64,000 bases of DNA, from the NCBI GenBank assembly GCA_037039925.1, contig JAXRKP010000555.1, forward strand, positions 82,001-146,000. Reading direction: 5' to 3'. Each line of letters starts with the position of its first letter. The first letter of the stretch is position 1. Made by a program: the position numbers and the translations under genes. Below, piece after piece: positions 43,401 through 54,100 of the stretch. The DNA is from Doris montereyensis (lineage: Eukaryota; Mollusca; Gastropoda; Nudibranchia; Dorididae). The notes below the pieces were generated by a model, which worked only from the letters and a program-made list of their open reading frames with translations, was not told the DNA's origin and did not search any database.

Positions 43401-46400
43401 AAAGTTCGACAGCCTAACCACTAGGCCACCGACACCACACAAATTAAGAGGAAACAAGATAAAAGATGGGTGAAAAAGTGAAAGGAAAGAAGTAAGACGT
43501 ACCAGTAGCGCCCACCAACCACCCACACAGCACCTTGCAAACGTTGTTCTCCCATCAGATGTGTAAAATGTGGTCCACTACTCACACATCCTCCAAAGAA
43601 CAATGAAATGCTATGCATGATCTTCATGCAAATTTTAAAAATCATTTCACTGCTCTTACTTATAAGCATAAACATTTTTAATAGGCGCCGTCATCTCACC
43701 AACAATTTCATTTTCAATTATTCAATTATTATATAATTCACCTTATCTGCAAGCCGTTGCTGTCTTGCCAGAAAAAGGCAAGCGGGTCGCTTGGCAAACA
43801 TTTCTAGATAAATTGCTTGCCTATTGAACATAATATACTCAGGTCTTGGTTGATTTTCAATGTTGGACCTAGGATTGCTCTCGGACTTAATATATATATA
43901 TATATATATTTTTTTTTTTTTCAGTTCTAGTTGAGCATGCATAGAAATGGAAGGCTGTTAAAGGATACAATGCCAGAGATCAGTGATTGAAACAAAAATG
44001 AACCTACCATAATGGTTACCATGGTAAAGAAAGGATCAACATCATTGAAATCCTGTGTCTTGTGGTAAATAATTCTCAACATGGCTACGCCTTCTTCCAC
44101 TCGGCCACTATTGCGATAGGCATCAGTCAGCAATGCATAGAATTTGTCTTCTCTGGTGATATTGTTGTCTTTCAAAAACTGATCATGCAGTTCCAACATA
44201 TTGCTCACCTAATCACAAAAAAAGCAGAACGTAAAGGAATTTAATTATCTTACTTAAATTAGATTATCAAGAAAAGACAATGTTACATGAATGCTATTGT
44301 ATGTATTGTAACTGAACTTATACGTTAATATGAGTGTATATATATATATGTGTTTTTGTATGATGTGTGGGCGAGAAAGAGAAAAAAAAAAAGAAAAAAG
44401 AAAAAGAAAGACAGAGAGACAGATACGATAGACATGCAAGATCGATGCGAAGAGATGAGAGAGCTCTGAATAATAATAATAACACACATGTAGTAATAAT
44501 AATGTTAAACATTTCTATAGGGCCATATCTTGCCAAAGATAAGCCCTAGGCACTTTACAAAGGTATATTTCAGATAAAACAGGATAAAATATTTTAAATT
44601 TTAAATACCGGGCAGTGGACAGGTAAGCGGTTGTACAGGGAGTAGATGATCCCGCCCTCCACGAGTCCCCTGCTGCTTTGCAGGCGGGTCTTGGGTGACC
44701 AAAGGCTAAGGGAGTTAACCCTGACATAAAACAACCTGCTGCCTTGCATGCCGGTCTTGAATTATCAAAGACTAAGGGAGTTAACCCTGACAAAAAATAA
44801 CCTGCTGCCTTGCACGCTGGTCTTGAATTACTAAAAGCTAAGGGAGTTAACCCTGACAGAAAATAACAAGGCCTCGTAGGGGGCCTCAAGGTGGCAGCCC
44901 CACCATCTACCTAGTGTACAATGGGCTAATCCCCTGCTTATCCAAAACAACATGATTCAGAGAAGTAAAAGAAATATAACTGGCTTGATCTTTGGAAGAC
45001 GAACTTGGAAACAAACATGGACTGTGATTTTTGGAACATGGAACGTTAGGGCAATAAATGGAAAAGAGTTAGAATTAGTTGGAGAAATGAAAAATTTCAA
45101 AATAGATATTTTGGCCATTACAGAAACAAAGAAAAAAGGACAAGGAATAGAAAATGTAGGACCGAATCATATTTTAATCTCCTCAGGAGTAGATGTCAAA
45201 GATAGAGCTAGAGCAGGAGTAAGCCTCCTAGTGCATAAACGGCATGAAAAGCTGCTAGAAAGTTGGAAATTTATAAGCCCACGGCTATTAGAGGTAAATA
45301 TTAAACCAAAAGGAAGAGAAATTAAAATATTAATAGCTTATGGACCAAACAAAGATGCAACTAAAGAAGGAAAAGATATCTTCGAAAATGATTTACAAAA
45401 AGCTGCAGAGAATCTTAAATCCAAACAGGAACTAATGCTTTTAGGAGATTTAAACGCTAGAGTAGGCAACAATGTAGAAACATCAGGAGGAGTAATAGAT
45501 AAAGGAGAGACAACAACTTCTCCAAATGGAGAGACTCATAGATTTTTGCCTAAAGAATAACATGAAAATAGCCAACACCTTTTTTCCTCATAAAGATATT
45601 TACAAATATACAAGAGTAAATGATGACAGGTGTAAAAAGTCAATGATAGACTACATAATAGTTAACAGCTCCCTTTTTTACAGTACATTGGATGCAAGAG
45701 TAAACAGAGGAGCAGAAATATTTAGTGATCATCACTTAGTGATTGCCAAAATGAGATTACTGACTGAAGAAAACAAACAGAAAAGGAAAGAGAAGAAAGC
45801 TACTAAACTCAAAATAGAAAATAAACCAGTAGTAAAACAGGTATATCAATCTAGGATAAAAAGATTTATCAGTGAAAGACAGATGGATCTGAATGATAGC
45901 ACAATAGAAGAAAAGTAGCAGATGTATAAAGAAACACTCCTCAGTTGTACTGAAGAGGTCTGTGGTAGGAAACAAACTAAAGGAGATAGGAAAAGATCAG
46001 CATGGTGGAATGATAATGTCAAGACTAAGATCAAAGAAAAGAAGGATGCCTGGAAGAAATACTTGCAAACAAAGAGACCAGAGGATAGGATAGATTACAT
46101 GAATAAAAGAACTATTGCCAAAGAGGAAGTTAGGAAAGTAAAACAGTGACAATGGGAAGAGTTTGGGCAAAGACTTCAAGAAAGCTATCAAGGAAATCAA
46201 AAGCTGTTCTGGGGGACAATGAAGAGCATGAGAAAGACTAAAGCATGCCCAATACGACAAATTAAGAATGTCAAAGGAGATATATAATGAAAGAAGACAA
46301 CGAATTCATGGAAACATGGAGAAAGCATTTTCAGCAATTACACAATCCCTCCAGAACGTATGAAACAAGGAGTAAAGATCAATTAGTAAGAGTATCAAGT

Positions 46401-49400
46401 AATCCAGAGGAGACAGCTGAAGATGTAGATATATCAATGGAAGAAATCAAAACAGCTATAAGAAAAATGAAATTAGGAAAAACCCCAGGAACAGATAAAC
46501 TTTATCCAGAAATGATTAAAAACCAAGGGAGAGAGGCAGACAAACTACTACATGCAATATGCCAACAAGCATGGAAGTCCAAACAGGTGCCAGACTACTG
46601 GAAAAAGGGAACGGTAGTACCAATACATAAGAAAGGATCAACTATGGAATGCTCAAACTATAGAGGGATATCACTACTTAGTGTTCCAGGAAAAGTATAT
46701 GCCAGGTTACTGGAAATGAGACTAAGGAAAAGAGTAGAGGATCAGATTGAAGAACATCAGAGTGGATTTAGACCAAGAAGAAGTGTACAAGACCACATAT
46801 TTACAATTAGACAAATAATAGAAAAATTCCTTGAGAGAAACATTGACTTGCAACTGTGTTTTATTGACTTAGAAAAGGCGTTTGACACTGTGAGTAGGGA
46901 CAAACTATGGCATTCCTTAAAAGAACACAACGTGGAGCAAAATTTAATAGAAGCCATTCAAAGTTTTTACAATAAACCAACATGTGCAGTGAGAGTAGCT
47001 GGAAACATATCTGCAGAATTTGATGTAGATATAGGAGTAAGACAGGGTTGTATCCTAAGTCCTCTTTTGTTTATCACATTTATGGATTCAGTCGCAAAGG
47101 CATCCTCAAAAATGAAGAAAATGAACGTAGGTATGTGGAAACTCAAACCCGTAAATATATCAATGCTTTCATTTGCCGATGATTTAGTTCTGTTTGGAAA
47201 ATCAGAAAGTGACCTTCAGTCGAATATCAACATTATGAACAATGAACTAAATAAAAGAGGAATGAGAGTAAAAATGCAAAGAAAACCAAAACAATGCTAG
47301 TAACTAGGGAAGCTAGAACACAAAATCTTAAATTGGGCAGGGAGAATTTAGAACAACTCACAGCTACAATTACCTAGGAGTAATGATTAACTTAGAGGGA
47401 AAACTAAGAGAAGAAATCAGCCAGAGAATCCAAAAGGCAAGTGCAATATATATTCCATCTAGGAAAGGCATTTGTAGGTAAGCAAGAATTGTCAACAAAA
47501 ACCAAAATGGCAGTATACAATACAGTTTATTGTCCTACTCTCCTCTATGGCAGCGAAACTTGGACTTTAGACAGTAGAGAATACAGTAGAGTACAGGCAG
47601 CTGAAATGAAATATCTAAGAAGAGTAGAAGGGAAAACTAAAAGAGACAAAATCAGAAACACAACAATAAGAGATCAAATCAAAGCAGATGGCATAAAAAC
47701 TAAGATAGAAACAAATCAATTGAGATGGTTTGGGCATGTAAACAGAATGAATGACAATAGAATAGCTAAATCAGTATACAGAGCTAAAGCCCAAGGTAAA
47801 GACCAAAAGGCAGACCTAGGAGAAAGTGGGAAGAAGATATAAAAGAGGCATTAAAACATAGAAATTTAACTTTTTTGGAAGGAAACAGAAAATGCCAGGA
47901 CAGGGCATCCTCGAGAAAGATCATCTCGGGCATCTGAACCCGTACACCAAAAGGTAGAATGGGAACTGATAAAGAAAGAAGAAAGAAAGAAAGAAAATTT
48001 TTAAAAGATGTATTTATGTGAGCACACATACACATTATAAGTTTGCATATATGAGACACACTCAGCAATATATATATATATATATAATAGACAACATACA
48101 TGAAATTATTTTTATAAACTTACATAACCATGCCCACGTGTTTACACCAAATAGACATATATATACTTTTTCTCCTTCTTTATAATAACAACTCACCAAC
48201 TCAACTCTTGAGTATTACTGTCAGCGTGCATTTTAATTTAAAGAAACACATTAATTCAATCTTGGTTTTAAAGTGATGTGTTTAATTTTGTTTTTAAAGT
48301 CTTCAGTGCTAATGCTGAGTTTTTGTTTCTGTTTGTAGTCCATTCCACAGCCTTACTGTACTAGGGTAAAATGAAAACAGGTGGCAATTAATGTTTGAAG
48401 ATGGAACCATGTATGTTTGACAGCTTGATCAGGTTGTTTTTGTATTTTAAGATTAAAAAGCTAATGTAATGGAATTTAACAGTTGGCTGTTTATAGCCTT
48501 AAAGAAAATATTAATTTAATTTCTGGCTCTACGTTCTTCTGTGACCATTGTAATTGATTCATGTTGGTTTTGGTATTTCCTTAGTGTCATATATGTGTAT
48601 AATCATTAGTTACAAAGCGGGCTGTGTTCTTTCTCAATTTCTTGTATGTGGATCCGTTGATGTGGGTCTCAGACACAGCTACTATAATCTAAGACTGGTT
48701 TTACTAAAGCCTTGTAGGACTTTTCTTTTACATTTTGAGAACAGTCAATGGACACATGCGCTATCCCATCAATAGATACATACATGCATTTAAACAAACA
48801 CACACACTTTTATGTATTTTGCATATTTTTACAAAATACATAAACCCCTGTACCCATTTCTACACAAAAACATAGTGTAGTATATTATATTAAAGTCCAA
48901 AAAAATTTCCTTCAAGGCTCTTAAAGGCCTATAGAGCCGGACCTTATCCTGGTTTCTAAGGCATGAAGCAGAATAGGTGATAATAATCACCTCCTGGCCG
49001 GGACACTAGTCTGACACAGGTTTTTACTCCCAAGCTAGTGCTTACCCATTTGCACCTGGGTAGGGTGGGGAAAATGCGTGTTACGTGTCTTTCCCAATGA
49101 ACCCAACGTCGGACCTGGCTTTACTAGGATTCGAACTTGGGACCTCATGATCCCAAACCGGCGGCTTAACCGCTCGGCCACCGATGCCACCAGTATATAA
49201 ACATATTGATAATCACATTTATATGCAGCTACACATAATATGCAGTACAGCACAGGTTAATAATAGTAGAACTAATATACAAAGCACAACATTTAAACAA
49301 TGCAATAACGTGTAACCTGCTTCACAAGCAGACGTGAGCATAGCATGGGGGCTATTTTTAGTCACTAGCTGACAGACTTTTTAATCTACTGAGAGAGGAA

Positions 49401-50445
49401 AAAATTGTTTCACACTGCGTTATAAACAGCATACAAATAACTTGAAGAATCAGTGAAAAAGTTCAACTTTTTTGGGTGAAAAAGGTGTAAAGAAAATAGA
49501 GGAATTTTAAATTTGGGTTATATCGATTCTTCGGAGAATCGATGAATTCGATGAACATGTTGAACTGTAGAATCTTTGCTCATGGGGAGTTTATAATCTT
49601 ATAGAAATATGATTTTACTGTACTCTTTATTTAAGTCTCCTTTCACAATTAATTTTCGATTCATTTCAGGTAAACAAACACAATTTAATGGCCGCAGTCT
49701 TAATACTCAACAAATAAAAGGACAGAGAGGTAAAAAGAAACTTTTATTTTCAGTTCTGCCCTTAAAAAAATAAAATAAAATAGAAACATCTCTAGAACGA
49801 TATCAATACCTCTCCCTGATGCGCCAACTGTTGAAGCAAGTTGAGAATTACCCCACTGTTGGGGGTAAATCCATCCTTCATAGATTCCGCTAAAAGTTCC
49901 ACTGCCTCATCCATTTTCCACATTTCCATAAGATTCAGCAGCTGTTTTTCTACTGACAAAGGCTTTTCTTCTGTACTAACAATATCCTTCTCGAAATTCT
50001 GTTTCTTTGAGTCTGAATACCACCGACATGGTATGTTCACAAGATTTTTCTGAATGGGAAAAACTTTACTGCTACATGATGTATCATGAGTCCTCATTCT
50101 TATTGTGTGCAATGAATCGAAGCCATAACAATGTGAACAAAAACATATGGGCCTATCTACAACAGTATACAAACACATACTTCTACATGATAGTAAAGTC
50201 ATAACGGGTGTGGACAACAGTCGGAAATTCCTGTTGACATTGATAGCTGGGTGTCGATCTTTTTTACCACACTGGCTATAATTTGAAGTAATTAATACAG
50301 GAATATTACGCTGAAAGATAGAACTCATGGTGAGAATATGTTTTACAGGCCTAAATTTACTCAGTGGCACAACTAGATTTTGTATTGTCTGGTTGTAGGA
50401 GCACCCTACTTTCATTAGTATGAGGCACTGCCGAGAATAAAACAT
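40297..50445 (-). CDS. Predicted mitochondrial PPR-type protein (LRPPRC/PTCD-like), four exons
   Basis: Exons on the minus strand: 50445-49810, 44208-44008, 42940-42752 and 40446-40297 (stop), 391 residues, every intron in phase 0. The start is the first ATG after an in-frame TAG near 50560; the N-terminus ([14 protein letters not shown]..., basic, no acidic residues) looks like a mitochondrial presequence. Helix pairs of pentatricopeptide type follow: [60 protein letters not shown] and [18 protein letters not shown] proteins bind organelle RNA or sit in mitoribosomes. Which family member this is I cannot say: length fits PTCD2, helix texture recalls LRPPRC. It lies head-to-head with BPHL. 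The first intron (5.6 kb) carries an RTE-like LINE in opposite orientation. Confidence 0.8.
40983..41099. repeat. Long inverted repeat (51-bp arms, 15-base loop)
   Basis: 40983-41033 and 41049-41099 are complementary at 48 of 51 positions. The arm sequence (CATTACCTTCACTTCTGACA ... CACTGTTTGTCTTTATC) is the SINE-3 3' module seen also at 56117 and, in tandem, at 62341. Lies in PPR intron 3. Confidence 0.95.
41296..41475 (+). mobile_element. SINE-3 copy (tRNA-derived)
   Basis: Head AGTTAGCTCGATTGGTAGCA (box A) and GTCGCGGGTTCGATCCCC (box B) are well preserved but spaced too far apart for a tRNA gene. The body TTGTATTTGTCTCGTCTTTG, GGGGCTTTCATATT matches the pair at 62.0-62.3 kb. Confidence 0.78.
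42205..42318 (-). mobile_element. SINE-1 copy, head missing
   Basis: GTTCCTTTAAGGCCGG ... GCATGAAGCGGAACGGGTG ... GGATGCTAGTCTAATGC; stops before the tRNA-like part. Confidence 0.82.
42560..42700 (-). repeat. REP-4 interspersed repeat
   Basis: CTACCCTGTCCATCATATG, GATCTCAGGATGAATCGGG, AGAAGTAAGAAGTACCAG and CCAACCGCCCACA match the copies at 43.1 and 63.5 kb. Confidence 0.7.
42752..42940 (-). CDS. PPR gene exon 3
   Basis: Acceptor tataatag, donor GCTCAG|gtactt; 63 codons from [15 protein letters not shown] to SKFIRAQ. Confidence 0.88.
43105..43540 (-). repeat. REP-4 interspersed repeat split by a SINE-1
   Basis: Left part 43105-43156 (CCTTGTCCATCATAATTGG...) and right part 43442-43540 (AATTAAGAGGAAACAAGATA ... 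CACCAACCACCCACAC) join into one copy once the SINE at 43157-43441 is removed. Confidence 0.85.
43157..43441 (-). mobile_element. SINE-1 copy with 13-bp target duplication
   Basis: AATTAAGAGGAAA stands on both sides (43144-43156 and 43442-43454). Full-length: tail GTTCCTTCAAGGCC at the low end, head ending GCCACCGACACCAC at the high end. The host sequence is REP-4. Confidence 0.92.
44008..44208 (-). CDS. PPR gene exon 2
   Basis: Acceptor gtgattag, donor ATTATG|gtaggt; 67 codons including [12 protein letters not shown]. Confidence 0.87.
44510..48000 (+). mobile_element. RTE-like LINE, longest copy (copy 2), broken
   Basis: 5' region with three 66-base units; APE endonuclease from about 45035 ([55 protein letters not shown]); linker; reverse transcriptase ([72 protein letters not shown] at about 47170); C-terminal [15 protein letters not shown] and [12 protein letters not shown]. 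The FADD box is intact. A TAG near 45916, a TGA near 46147 and frame changes near 45540, 46270, 47270 and 47440 break it. The 3' end is (GAAA)n at about 47975-47996. Inserted antisense in PPR intron 1. Confidence 0.9.
44669..44866 (+). repeat. Three 66-bp tandem units at the 5' end of the RTE-like LINE
   Basis: Units 44669-44734, 44735-44800 and 44801-44866 each begin CCTGCTGC and contain AAGGGAGTTAACCCTGACA. The copy at 26028-26093 has a single unit. The antisense open frame with a 22-residue repeat is a shadow. Confidence 0.95.
48230..48720 (-). mobile_element. LINE polymerase C-terminal remnant
   Basis: The minus strand reads [48 protein letters not shown], matching the ARFVTNDY ... RR...RL ... 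FFPSTIRLWN block of non-LTR retrotransposons. Stops and frame changes present. Confidence 0.65.
48906..49190 (-). mobile_element. SINE-1 copy, near full length and little decayed
   Basis: Both boxes readable in reverse: GGATTCGAACTTGGGACCTC (box B) and GGCTTAACCGCTCGGCCACC (box A). Body GGGACACTAGTCTGACACAGG. Confidence 0.88.
49810..50445 (-). CDS. PPR gene exon 1
   Basis: Donor GGAGAG|gtattg. Holds the presequence and first PPR helices. The frame stays open above 50445 to a TTG near 50511, but no ATG lies there; an AG acceptor-like site near 50465 leaves a 5' UTR intron possible. Confidence 0.75.
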
Positions 50446-51004
50446 GACTGAGTGATTTTCAAGACCTGCACGCAAGCTCAAAATGTATGATTCAACATGC
50501 TCTTCTTGCAAATGCCCCTCAAAAGAATCAACAACCTTAGATATAGATTTAGATCTGGACTATATTTTCTACATGAAAACTCGTATTGAGTAGGCATCCA
50601 AGAACATTTCCACGAAAAGGTTGGAAATCAACAATTTGCCTAGATCTATCGGGCTTTTCCACAAGAGAAGGGTGAGCGGAGCACAATACGTATTTTCACC
50701 TTGGGATAAATGTTCCACAAAGGATTTTGCTTCACGGCTCAAATAATCCTGAATGAGAATAAAAATTACCTTAATAGCATTAGGGGACACGTTTCAGAGC
50801 CTAAGAAAATGTCTAGCCTATTCTGATAGATTGATTTCTATTTCTCGGGTCGTCTAGATTTTTTTATTCTGGTCGTCATTTTCAGTCATAAGTCCATGAC
50901 AAATAAGAAAGTATGAAAAACTTCATATACACCGGATGAAAGCGAAAGCGAAAGTGAGGTGTCAGAAAATTGTACTTGTCACTTGTCAGAAATAAGAGGT
51001 TAAA
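50446..51004. promoter_or_regulatory. Head-to-head promoter region of the PPR gene and BPHL
   Basis: About 560 bases between the two start codons, free of recognised transposons and microsatellites. No TATA box stands out. Paired mitochondrial genes commonly share such promoters; here this is inferred from layout only. Confidence 0.6.
50938..50957 (+). promoter_or_regulatory. ISRE/IRF-like tandem motif next to an ETS-like core
   Basis: GAAAGCGAAAGCGAAAGTGA fits the GAAANNGAAANNGAAA pattern bound by interferon regulatory factors. CCGGAT directly upstream (50932-50937) resembles an ETS core. It lies about 50 bases before the BPHL start codon. Confidence 0.5.
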
Positions 51005-51159
51005 ATGGCAGCTGGACGACTGTCAGCTATATCTCGGACGCTCACGAGTAGCCGTTTACGCGCAGACGTATCTTTGTGTTCTAAATTACTGACATGGAAT
51101 CATTCACATCCAATGATATCCCTGTCGAAAGCAAGATTATCTACTTCACTAGATCATGG
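51005..51159 (+). CDS. BPHL: BPHL exon 1 (mitochondrial presequence)
   Basis: AAAATGG start context. 51 codons rich in Arg, Ser and Leu with few acidic residues. Donor CATGG|gtaaaa; the run GGG probably has one base too many, since exon 2 needs phase 1. Confidence 0.75.
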
Positions 51160-54100
51160 GTAAAATTAGTTTGAATCCAGATTTGTATTAAATTATTATA
51201 ATTAGTAATTTACTAATTAAATCTATTAGTTTACACGGTAAACTTTAGTACCTATTCTATACAGATAGATCTAGATTAAGATTAATTCTAGAATATACAC
51301 AATACGCACACACCAAATATAGATCAGATCTAGAACTACATGTATACTCAATCTGAACGGATCACCATTACAGAACGTTTTGTTTCAATAATTGATAGCT
51401 CTGCTAAAGTGCTAGATCTAGATGTTAATGTTGTGCAACAAAACATTCTATATAACAATGATCAGTTCAGTGAAATTTCTTTTTAACACTGTATTGCTTT
51501 AATAAAAGAAAATATATTAACCCTATCTGCTAGACCCAGCGTTATGTTCCTTGGGAAAGACACTTTAACCCAAGAAAAGCTCACGGTGGAAGTGACCGTC
51601 TTACAGTGAGGAGTTTCCCCAACCATTTGCATGAAAAAATGAGTGTGTACAAGGGATGAAGCTAGGATTTAGAATTAGTTTGAACAATGATGTCACGTTT
51701 ACAGTTAATAAAAGATCTATAAAACGTGTATTTTCTGAAAGTTGAAAGAATAAGGAATTCATATTGAGATGTTATTGCAACAAAGGAAATTTAAACTAAG
51801 GATTAAACAATAGCAGCGATAGCCGTGCAATCAACTTAAGTTTGCACGAAGTGTGTTAAATGGTAAAGCGTCACATTGACGAATGATAGCAAGGCTACCA
51901 GGAAAGCTACGAGCTTAAAATAGATTGTAATGTCATTGGCTGTTGTTTAACTGTGAACTCAAAGGTCAAACTACATCAAAAACCATTTAAGGAAAATGGA
52001 AATTTCCATTTAAGTAGCCTAGGTGTCTAGTCCTATATGTAGGGCCTGCGCACTTCCCGTGCCAATGAGGGCGGCCCTAATTATAGGGCCTGTGCGCTTC
52101 CCGGGCCAACTGTAACACACCCTAAATATAGGGCTGGCACTTTTCTTGGGTTAAACATGCATTTTCCCCACTCTATCAAGGTGCAAATGGGTACAAGCAC
52201 TAGCTTGGAAGTAAAAATCTTTTTTAGACTAGCGTCATGACGAAGAGGTGATCATTATCACCTGTTCCGCTTCATGCTATAGAAACCGGGATAAGCTCTG
52301 GCTCTATGGACCGTTATGGCCTTGAAGGAACATTACTTTTGCTTATCTGCTCATCTCTCAATTTTGTGTTTATTAACTCATTCAGTGCTACTGATGAGAA
52401 TTCTCACCACTGCCATGCGCTCACAGACTCCTGACAAGTATTCTCGTGAGCAACCTTATCGTAATAATAAAAACAAAAATGCATACTAGGAAAAGTCAAG
52501 GTGCCATAACAGCATCAAATTACTGCCAAGCATGCTTCTTTCAATAAGTTGCATCATTTTGCCTGCAAATCCCATTTCTCAATTGGTTGAAGAGAGCAAT
52601 CAAGGCTCCTAAATGGTACATATAGATCTATCGAAGTAAGACAATAGAATGATGCATGAAGATGATCTAAAATTAATCAAAATGATGTATGATCAGTGGT
52701 GAATAAAAGAAATAGAAAAAACCAAAAAAAACAACCTTACATCATTCATTAAAATGGAAATGATATCAGAGAGCAAAAGAGAAAGAAAGAGTCAGGGGAG
52801 AGGGGCACAGGCAGACGACAGACAGAAAGCATGTGAGAGAGAGAGGGAGAGAAATGTCTCGATAATCCGGACAAATTGCTAGAAATGGAGGTGTTCGTAG
52901 TATTGAGGCATGACTGCATTATTTACAAAAACGAGTTCTGTTTCTGCAATCTTTAACACTCGTTTACTGGAAACCAACCAACCTGGACTTACAACCCTGT
53001 CATTGCGAGGCCTCGGTTTGCTTCAAAGAAAACAGAAATTACACTTGTTTTCTTTTTTTCATAGTTTGTATGCATAATATCGTCTGTCTTTATTTATTGA
53101 TTTCGTCATGAAATTTTTTTCAGACAAATTGTTTCATCGAAAAGCTGAAGTCAATGGAGTCAAAATTCACTATACCAGGGTTGGTGAGGGCAATCATGTG
53201 GTTCTTCTGCTTCCAGGAGCTTTAGGTGGGTGCAGGAACTGGTGGAACAGTGACTCTCCATGTTGCCTTGGAAAGCACTGATTAATATCGATTTTTTTAT
53301 TGTTTCGATTTGCCCAAGTGATAAAAATTTGTTTTAATTAATATAGAAATGAAGCAAAGCTATTACTCGCCCCTTGATTTCTGATGAAAAGGCATTTTAA
53401 TGGTTGACCTCAGCTTGTGAGCAATGATTTACCTCAGTAACAGCCTTACAGTCAAATGGTAAAAATTGTTACATTGAGTAGTTTGTTATATAGTTAACAG
53501 GTTCCCCGTTACCAAGAAATTACAATGAAACATGGCTTCTTCATTTTCTTTATCCCCATGTTATTTTTGTCAGTATTTCCTTTAACACATTTTCATTCAT
53601 GTTGATAACAAGTTTTTCACAAATTGCAGGTTGTGCTCAGACTGATTTTCAGCCACAGCTTGAGGGTCTCTGTCGACAGAAGTACACGGTCATATGCATG
53701 GATCCTCGTGGCTATGGTCAAAGCCGGCCTCCTGATCGTGATTGGCCTCTTTTCTATCTTCAACGTGATGCAGAGGATGCTGCAATGCTCATGAAGGCAA
53801 GGAATACATCATTATATGCAAGCAATACTGAAATAAATTTCATGCACAGTTATTTTAGCAATATCGGGTCAGTGAAAGAAGATCCATTCCAAACTTTGAT
53901 TTCTTATATCTTTGTTGTTGAATGTTAGATTGCAATGTTATTTTGTGTACAATTATTTCAAACTATGATGTGTTTATGTGAAAATTTTCAGAAAAATCCC
54001 ATGCATGCGTATCATTGTACAAGGAATTGAATACACGCACTCGCCGAATAAAATATCACGCACTTTTACCTATTCGATACACAGTTTTAATAGACAGTGT

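Noticed and set aside
44515..44889. Minus-strand 124-codon frame with a 22-residue repeat
   Set aside because: It is the antisense of the three 66-bp LINE monomers; the repeat comes from DNA units divisible by three.
49792..50511. Longer PPR exon starting at 50511
   Set aside because: The codon at 50511 is TTG, not ATG; the first ATG in frame is at 50445.
50569..50790. Minus-strand 73-codon frame upstream of the PPR gene as an extra coding exon
   Set aside because: No ATG at its start, it ends in its own stop before the PPR exon and I recognise no motif. A 5' UTR exon in this stretch remains possible.
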